Positions 5,808 through 9,921 of a DNA stretch of 9,921 nucleotides are shown here, piece after piece; the stretch's first letter is position 1, and each line of letters begins with the position of its first letter. The translations under genes and the position numbers were made by a program. The DNA lies in assembly GCA_958402495.1 (NCBI GenBank), contig CATXTS010000071.1, forward strand, positions 1 through 9,921, given 5' to 3'. The notes beneath the pieces are model-generated. The model was not told where the DNA came from and ran no database searches. It was given only the letters and a program-made list of their open reading frames with translations. The DNA comes from an uncultured Clostridiaceae bacterium (GTDB lineage: Bacteria; Bacillota; Clostridia; TANB77; CAG-508).

Positions 5808-5867
5808 TTCTTATTTTTCTAATATTTTATTCTACTTACTTTTCTTTTTACATAATGCTTACTATAG

Positions 5868-5903
5868 AAAAAGAACAGAAAATTTATCTTTCCTGTTCTT
5901 TTT
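5868..5903 (-). terminator. Terminator of the membrane-protein gene
   Basis: A long hairpin with an 11-bp outer stem (5868-5878 with 5893-5903). On the minus strand it extends by four more pairs including a G-U, closing a GATAAA loop. The T tract forms the descending stem edge. It lies about 70 nt past the stop codon at 5975-5977, just after a further small hairpin (5910-5928). It may also work in the other direction because both ends are T/A rich. Confidence 0.7.
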
Positions 5904-5974
5904 TCTTAAAAGTATTATTACAATACTTCTTATTCACCACGTTTACGATTTACTTTGTTACCTTTTTTAAAATA

Positions 5975-6520
5975 TTATTTCTTCTTGCTATGGAGATACT
6001 CATTTGTCATCTCATAATCAATGAGATGGCATCCCCAAATAGCAGATATGGCTAAACCAATGAAAGAAATCGTTGCCCACCAGAAGAAAATAGTATTATA
6101 AGGATAAATCGATATGCCCTGTGTATAGCGAAATACTTTTTCAGCCTGCATTATACAGGTTCTCTGGTCATCTAATATGGCACTTTGGTCTGCTAAAGAC
6201 ATCTGTTTTGCTTGCTCTAAAATAGCTTGTGACTTTTTTAAATTCTGATACCAAGTGCCCATATTTCTTTTTTCATTTTGGCGTATTCTGGGAAATATAC
6301 TAACCGTTCCCTGTGTTAGGCCATTTTCTTCTATAGAAGTAATGGCCATTTGAAGATTTTGGCTAAATTCTTCTAAAGTTGGCGTCGCATATACATCTTC
6401 TACATAACGTCCTACTTCATTGTAGAATGTCAGCCATTTGTAAGTCCGAACGCCCATCCAGCTAAGTAATGAAATACCAAAAATGATAACCAAACTAAGT
6501 GCTAATGTTCCTTTTTTCAT
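5975..6520 (-). CDS. Hypothetical two-TM membrane protein
   Basis: A 181-residue protein with an N-terminal membrane segment (about 5-24, TLALSLVIIFGISLLSW), a largely helical, charged loop of about 118 residues, and a second membrane segment (about 143-163, NTIFFWWATISFIGLAIS). A short cytoplasmic tail ends in SKKK. The topology is probably both ends inside with the loop outside. No catalytic motif is visible and I do not recognise the family. The start is well supported by AGGAGG just upstream. The gene lies 120 bp after the DUF4163/DUF3298-like gene with no convincing terminator between, so the two may be co-transcribed. In the same frame past the stop, 14 further codons read YFKKGNKVNRKRGE before the next TAA. 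Confidence 0.7.
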   Translation of the reverse strand: MKKGTLALSLVIIFGISLLSWMGVRTYKWLTFYNEVGRYVEDVYATPTLEEFSQNLQMAITSIEENGLTQGTVSIFPRIRQNEKRNMGTWYQNLKKSQAILEQAKQMSLADQSAILDDQRTCIMQAEKVFRYTQGISIYPYNTIFFWWATISFIGLAISAIWGCHLIDYEMTNEYLHSKKK

Positions 6521-6640
6521 ATGAAATCCTCCTATGATTTCTATGTGGTGAATAAAAGTTTATATATTAACATAATATCTTATTTGTTCTATTTTTACTA
6601 TAAAATGGAAAAAATAGTTTATTATCTTGTTTCCATAATT

Positions 6641-7279
6641 CTATCGATTAACCTCAAAAGTAGGAATACCACTAGAATAAGGTGCTATATCATATTGTTG
6701 GAAAAATAGCACGGTTTTATCTGGAATTACATAAAAATTCTGTAATTGGAATGTATCTAACACCAACTGGCAATAATCATCAAAATAAAAGCCTGTTCCA
6801 GCTTGTATTTGTTCTTGTATCTGTGTTGTAATTTCTCGTAATATTTCTAATACATAGTCAGGGTCTTGTGGATAAAATTCTTTTAATGTCATTCTTTTTC
6901 CTAATGGTAATGTCCAAGTTTGAGCAGTTCTAAGCGTCGTTCCATGCGCCCCTCCTGTATACGTATATTGGTCTTGGTATAAACTGACAATACCTTCTTG
7001 GTTTAAGGTAATATTCGTCTGTAAGATTACTTGAAATTCCATAATAGAATATCCATGTTCTGTATTGTATTCATATAAATCTCTTGCTTGTTTATATAAC
7101 TCCCCTTTACAATAACTCTCTAATTGGTAAGCCTTATTCTTATTATACATATTAAAAATTTCTTGTCCATACACATAAGGCGAAGAAATTATAACAGGAT
7201 ATTCTATTTTATATGTCAAAATAACCGTATCTTTATACTTTAATTCTCCTTCTAATGTCTTTTTTTGTATTTGGTTCAT
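6641..7279 (-). CDS. DUF4163/DUF3298-like (RsiV/PdaC-type domain) protein
   Basis: A 212-residue protein. The N-terminal part (about 20-115), with YPVIISSPYV and the tyrosine-rich YQDQYTYTGGAHG, fits DUF4163. The C-terminal half, WTLPLGKRMTLKEFY through NFYVIPDKTVLFFQQYDIAPY and a closing SSGIPTFEV, is the DUF3298 pattern. In Bacillus these domains form the extracellular part of the anti-sigma factor RsiV, which binds lysozyme, and part of PdaC (family knowledge). Here there is no signal peptide or membrane segment: the chain starts MNQIQKKTLEGELKYKD. It is therefore predicted cytoplasmic or exported in an unconventional way. The start is supported by AGGAGG (7289-7294). It lies 88 bp after the HAD gene, beyond a terminator, and upstream of the two-TM membrane protein. 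Confidence 0.75.
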   Translation of the reverse strand: MNQIQKKTLEGELKYKDTVILTYKIEYPVIISSPYVYGQEIFNMYNKNKAYQLESYCKGELYKQARDLYEYNTEHGYSIMEFQVILQTNITLNQEGIVSLYQDQYTYTGGAHGTTLRTAQTWTLPLGKRMTLKEFYPQDPDYVLEILREITTQIQEQIQAGTGFYFDDYCQLVLDTFQLQNFYVIPDKTVLFFQQYDIAPYSSGIPTFEVNR

Positions 7280-7330
7280 TTCTTTTTACCTCCTTATACA
7301 ATATATGTTTTATATAGATTTTTGGAAACA

Positions 7331-7361
7331 AAAAGAAAAAAGAGAAATCTTATTCTCCTTT
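7331..7361 (-). terminator. Terminator after the second HAD gene
   Basis: A minus-strand hairpin with a 9-bp stem (7338-7346 with 7353-7361, one G-U) and a 6-nt loop, followed by a T-rich tract TTCTTTT. It starts a few bases after the stop codon of the HAD gene, and so ends the nucleoside hydrolase-HD-HAD unit. Confidence 0.65.
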
Positions 7362-7367
7362 ATTCTC

Positions 7368-7979
7368 CTAAATTTTTATATCCTTTTCTTGTAAACTTTG
7401 TTTTAATTTATCAAAGTTATTCCATTCAAATTGGTGTCCTTGCATACCACATGCCTTTGCAGCTTCTATATTTTCTTGACTATCATCTATAAAAAAACAT
7501 TCTTCTGGTAATACACTAAATTTTTCAAACAAACGATGATAGATTGCTATATCTGGTTTTAATAAATGTTCTTGTGCAGAAATTACATATCCATCAAAGA
7601 AACTTCCTACTACCGTCTTAGATAAATACTCATAAAAATCCATATGTGTATTAGATAAAGCATACATACCATAACCATTTTCTTTTAGCGTTTTAATCAG
7701 CCCCACCATCTCTTCATTCACTGGTAGTTGTTTATACCACAATATCATAAAGCGTTCTATTTTTTCATGTAAATACCATGGTGCTATTTTTTTATATTCT
7801 ATAATTGCTTCTTCTCTATTATGCTTACCTATATCTAATTTTTCCCATTCACCAGAATGAAATACAATTTGTTTTAACAATTCTTTTTTCTTTTCCTCTT
7901 TAGCCACTAATTCAATTAATTGATTGGGATTCCATTTCACTAGCACATTTCCAAAATCTAAAATAATATTTCTAATCAT
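7368..7979 (-). CDS. HAD-superfamily phosphatase (YihX-like subfamily), second copy
   Basis: A 203-residue HAD hydrolase. Motif I is LDFGNVLV with nucleophile Asp8 and Gly10 at the +2 site, motif II YALSN (Ser109, Asn110), motif III Lys141 in LLKPDIAIYH, and motif IV FFIDDSQEN (Asp165, Asp166). DFGNV at motif I closely resembles the DLGNV of E. coli YihX, an alpha-glucose-1-phosphate phosphatase. The family match is firm but the substrate is inferred only loosely. A helical cap spans about 17-85. The start has AGGGGA upstream. It is the third gene of the unit after the nucleotidase-nucleoside hydrolase fusion and the HD protein, with 51 bp to the HD gene. It is a paralogue of the HAD gene at 4213-4827. 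It is cytoplasmic. Confidence 0.85.
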   Translation of the reverse strand: MIRNIILDFGNVLVKWNPNQLIELVAKEEKKKELLKQIVFHSGEWEKLDIGKHNREEAIIEYKKIAPWYLHEKIERFMILWYKQLPVNEEMVGLIKTLKENGYGMYALSNTHMDFYEYLSKTVVGSFFDGYVISAQEHLLKPDIAIYHRLFEKFSVLPEECFFIDDSQENIEAAKACGMQGHQFEWNNFDKLKQSLQEKDIKI

Positions 7980-8030
7980 AGTTTTCCCCTAAACACTTTC
8001 TTCTATTTTAGTAAAATGAATTTATCATTT

Positions 8031-8612
8031 CTATATATTCTCTAATACTTCTGGAAATAGACGATAGAGATTATAGCCTAACATCTGGTCAAATTCTGCT
8101 TTTAATTTTTGTGCTTCTTTAGCATGGTAAGCTGTATTTTCATATATTCCTCTTCTTAACATAATTTCCACCAATCTAGCTTCTAAAGTAAGATTAACGT
8201 TCGTACACATTAAATCACATAAATTAATTATTTTTTCATAAATAGTATATACATGTGTTTTTACAAATTCTGTTCTAAAAGGAATATCATCTGGTATACC
8301 ACCAGCTGTACACATATAATCATTATTTAGATACGAATGTGTTAAACAGATATTAGCATATTCTTCATCATAAGCTAAGTTTTTTATATAGGCATATCCA
8401 CTTATGTCATGGTCTGAAATCTTACCAACTCCCTTTCCTATATCGTGAATATAGCCTAAAGTTTGTGCCTTATCAGCATCTAAGCCTAGTGCTTTAGCTA
8501 TTTTTCCAGCCGTATTTCCCACACATATAGAATGTTGTATCCAATGTGTATCTTCTGCTTGCTTTTCAAATTCTTTTAACATATTCATTGCTTCTTTGCT
8601 TGTTAATTTCAT
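8031..8612 (-). CDS. HD-domain metal-dependent phosphohydrolase
   Basis: A 193-residue HD-superfamily protein. The metal ligands are visible in order: His27 in WIQHSICVG, the His56-Asp57 doublet in GYIHDIGKG, and Asp133 in NLCDLM; His92 in LTHSY may be an additional ligand. The HDIGK form is common in single-domain HD hydrolases that act on nucleotides or other phosphate esters, but the substrate is not predictable here. There is no receiver, GAF or membrane part, so it is not an obvious c-di-GMP signalling protein. The Shine-Dalgarno (GAAAGGA) is rather far, about 12 nt from the ATG. The start lies 45 bp after the stop of the nucleotidase-nucleoside hydrolase fusion, which places it as the second gene of that operon. 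Confidence 0.8.
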   Translation of the reverse strand: MKLTSKEAMNMLKEFEKQAEDTHWIQHSICVGNTAGKIAKALGLDADKAQTLGYIHDIGKGVGKISDHDISGYAYIKNLAYDEEYANICLTHSYLNNDYMCTAGGIPDDIPFRTEFVKTHVYTIYEKIINLCDLMCTNVNLTLEARLVEIMLRRGIYENTAYHAKEAQKLKAEFDQMLGYNLYRLFPEVLENI

Positions 8613-8657
8613 TTGTATTTTCTATCCTTTCTTTTTTTGTTTCTATTATTATTTTAT

Positions 8658-9921
8658 CTACTCTACCAATTCATACTCTTTATTTTCTTTACCTACCTGC
8701 ACAAGTCTATCAAAACAATCCGTATAAATGTCATTTGGTTTTAAATTCTCTATCATTTTGATAGTGTGTTTCCCTTGTGTAAGTCTATAGGTACCATCTT
8801 TTTGCACCTCTGGGCAAGATACTTCTTTTACCATAAACCACTCAGGATGAAGCATATAGGCAATAACGCTAATATCCCATATAACTCTTCTTGGTGTAAT
8901 ACCATGATATCCATCATTATAGAAATGTTCACATAAATAATCATAAAAAGTATTTTTACCTTTTAAATAATGTTCTATTTCATAAATGGATGTTGTTAAT
9001 TGTGATGCCACATTCTTAGCTGGCATTATGGTTAGTTTCACCTTTGATTGAAACACATATTTAACTGATTCTATATCTTGCTTAAAATTAAACTCTCGGT
9101 TATGCCCATAGAATAAACTATTTCCCCCTAACCAAATCACTTCTATTTTAGGAATAATCTGTGGAGCCTTTTTTATAGCAATTGCTACATTCGTAATGGC
9201 TCCAATAGCTAATATATAAGTTTTTTCATTTTTTTCAGCAACTTCTATCATTTTTTTAACGGCATCACTTTCTATTTCATAACCATTTTTCATAAAATCT
9301 GTTGAACCTTTATATACCTTTTCTTTTACAGGAAATTGAAAAAAATTACAAATTTTCTCGACTTCTTGGTAACTTTTTTCCTGTCCTTCTTCAACTGATA
9401 AGTCCCCCTCATGAAAGTAAGGTGCAATTGTAATCGCTTGTACATCCAGTTTTTCTGGTGAACTTAATAAATAACATAAAGCAAATTGGTCATCTATTTC
9501 GTTATAGGTATCTGTATCTATAATAACCTTGAATTTCTCTTGTTCTTCTTGTTTGTTCCTATCTTGAATTTTCTGATATACTTCTTTCCAATTTCTTACA
9601 TATTCTAAATTCGGAATGCTTTTATCTGTATAACGATTTACCATACAAAAAGTCTGTATATGTCCTTCTACTAATTGTCTACAAATTTTACAATTATCTT
9701 CTATCATAATATCTATCTGATTGTCTATACAAGCTTGTAATTTATCAATACTTCTTGTAATCAACTTATCATAGTAAATGTCATATCTTTTTAACCACTC
9801 TTTTGTCATTTTCTCTGGTTCTGCATAATCATCTGTGTCTCTTTTAGAAATAAGAATAATTTGATGTCCCTCTTTTTTTAACTGGTCTATGATTTCTTTA
9901 GAATCTTCCAAAGGTTGTAAC
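8658..9921 (-). CDS. Nucleotidase (NT5C/HAD)-nucleoside hydrolase fusion, N-terminus missing
   Basis: The gene runs off the right edge; 420 residues are visible. A TTG at 9911 could be read as a start, but the frame stays open beyond it (LQPLEDSKE) and this segment already lies inside a domain. Numbering from that TTG, the first 115 residues match the C-terminal part of an NT5C-type 5'(3')-deoxyribonucleotidase of the HAD fold: GHQIILISKRD (motif II Ser22) and IMIEDNCKICRQL (motif IV Glu71-Asp72). After a charged linker (about 116-126) a nucleoside hydrolase domain begins: VIIDTDTYNEIDDQFAL supplies the calcium aspartates (Asp134, Asp140, Asp141), then AIGAITNVAIAI, WLGGN and IWDISVIAYML (Asp346). 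The His of the canonical HD pair is Trp345, as in the NEIDD subfamily. Likely role: dephosphorylation of a nucleotide, then base release. Confidence 0.8.
   Translation of the reverse strand, partial: LQPLEDSKEIIDQLKKEGHQIILISKRDTDDYAEPEKMTKEWLKRYDIYYDKLITRSIDKLQACIDNQIDIMIEDNCKICRQLVEGHIQTFCMVNRYTDKSIPNLEYVRNWKEVYQKIQDRNKQEEQEKFKVIIDTDTYNEIDDQFALCYLLSSPEKLDVQAITIAPYFHEGDLSVEEGQEKSYQEVEKICNFFQFPVKEKVYKGSTDFMKNGYEIESDAVKKMIEVAEKNEKTYILAIGAITNVAIAIKKAPQIIPKIEVIWLGGNSLFYGHNREFNFKQDIESVKYVFQSKVKLTIMPAKNVASQLTTSIYEIEHYLKGKNTFYDYLCEHFYNDGYHGITPRRVIWDISVIAYMLHPEWFMVKEVSCPEVQKDGTYRLTQGKHTIKMIENLKPNDIYTDCFDRLVQVGKENKEYELVE

Noticed and set aside
5767..5867. Direct repeat CTTACTATAG on both sides of the ppx-like promoter
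   Set aside because: Only 10 bp long and AT-rich, without further copies or symmetry relative to the promoter; not enough to call an operator.
5930..6555. 11-bp inverted repeat TTATTCACCAC (5930-5940 and 6545-6555) flanking the two-TM gene
   Set aside because: Matches of this length are expected by chance in a 10-kb AT-rich window, and there is no transposase or target duplication.
6589..6618. Hairpin CTATTTTT / AAAAATAG between the DUF3298-like and two-TM genes
   Set aside because: The stem is entirely A/T rich apart from one pair, the loop is large and no T tract follows on the minus strand, so it does not qualify as a terminator.
9909..9911. TTG as start of the nucleotidase-nucleoside hydrolase gene
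   Set aside because: The frame is open to the window edge and the residues around the TTG are already inside the nucleotidase domain, whose first motif is missing.

Overview
The window is AT-rich DNA with strong AGGAGG-type ribosome binding sites, a CotF-like spore coat gene, and prepilin-like proteins of a kind common in uncultured gut Clostridia. It most likely comes from a spore-forming, low-GC Clostridia/Lachnospirales-type Firmicute. No rRNA, tRNA, CRISPR array, transposase or phage structural gene was found.

Positions 1-3400 look like an accessory or surface region. They hold a short prepilin-like gene (21-200, minus), a CotF-family coat gene (475-1026, minus) with its own terminator and two candidate promoters, and a 39% GC island in 15% GC flank that encodes a possible 57-residue single-pass membrane protein (1152-1325, minus). 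Next come an unknown 91-residue gene (1445-1720, plus) and a small ribbon-helix-helix regulator (1748-1948, minus). Divergent from the regulator is a prepilin-like surface protein with a PKD-like domain and five leucine-rich repeats (2081-3293, plus). That gene carries a one-base insertion at 2174 that separates the prepilin segment from the rest. A 10-bp inverted repeat in the regulator/pilin intergenic region has one arm on the pilin -35 box and the other against the regulator's Shine-Dalgarno, so it is a good candidate operator.

Positions 3400-9921 are all on the minus strand and are dominated by small phosphohydrolases. In transcription order they are: a nucleotidase-nucleoside hydrolase fusion (partial, running off the right edge), an HD-domain hydrolase, a HAD phosphatase and a terminator; then a DUF4163/DUF3298-like protein, a two-TM membrane protein and a terminator; then, from a good extended -10 promoter, a Ppx/GppA-like protein, a second HAD phosphatase, a TfoX N-terminal-domain protein and a Nudix hydrolase, closed by a 17-bp bidirectional terminator.

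The first and third groups fit nucleotide or phosphate-ester housekeeping and salvage. The fusion plausibly joins removal of a 5'-phosphate to cleavage of the N-glycosidic bond. Substrates cannot be fixed from sequence alone. The items most worth a second look are the frameshifted pilin-LRR gene with its operator-like repeat, the GC island with its small ORF, the nucleotidase-nucleoside hydrolase fusion, and the Ppx-like protein with altered phosphate-loop aspartates.
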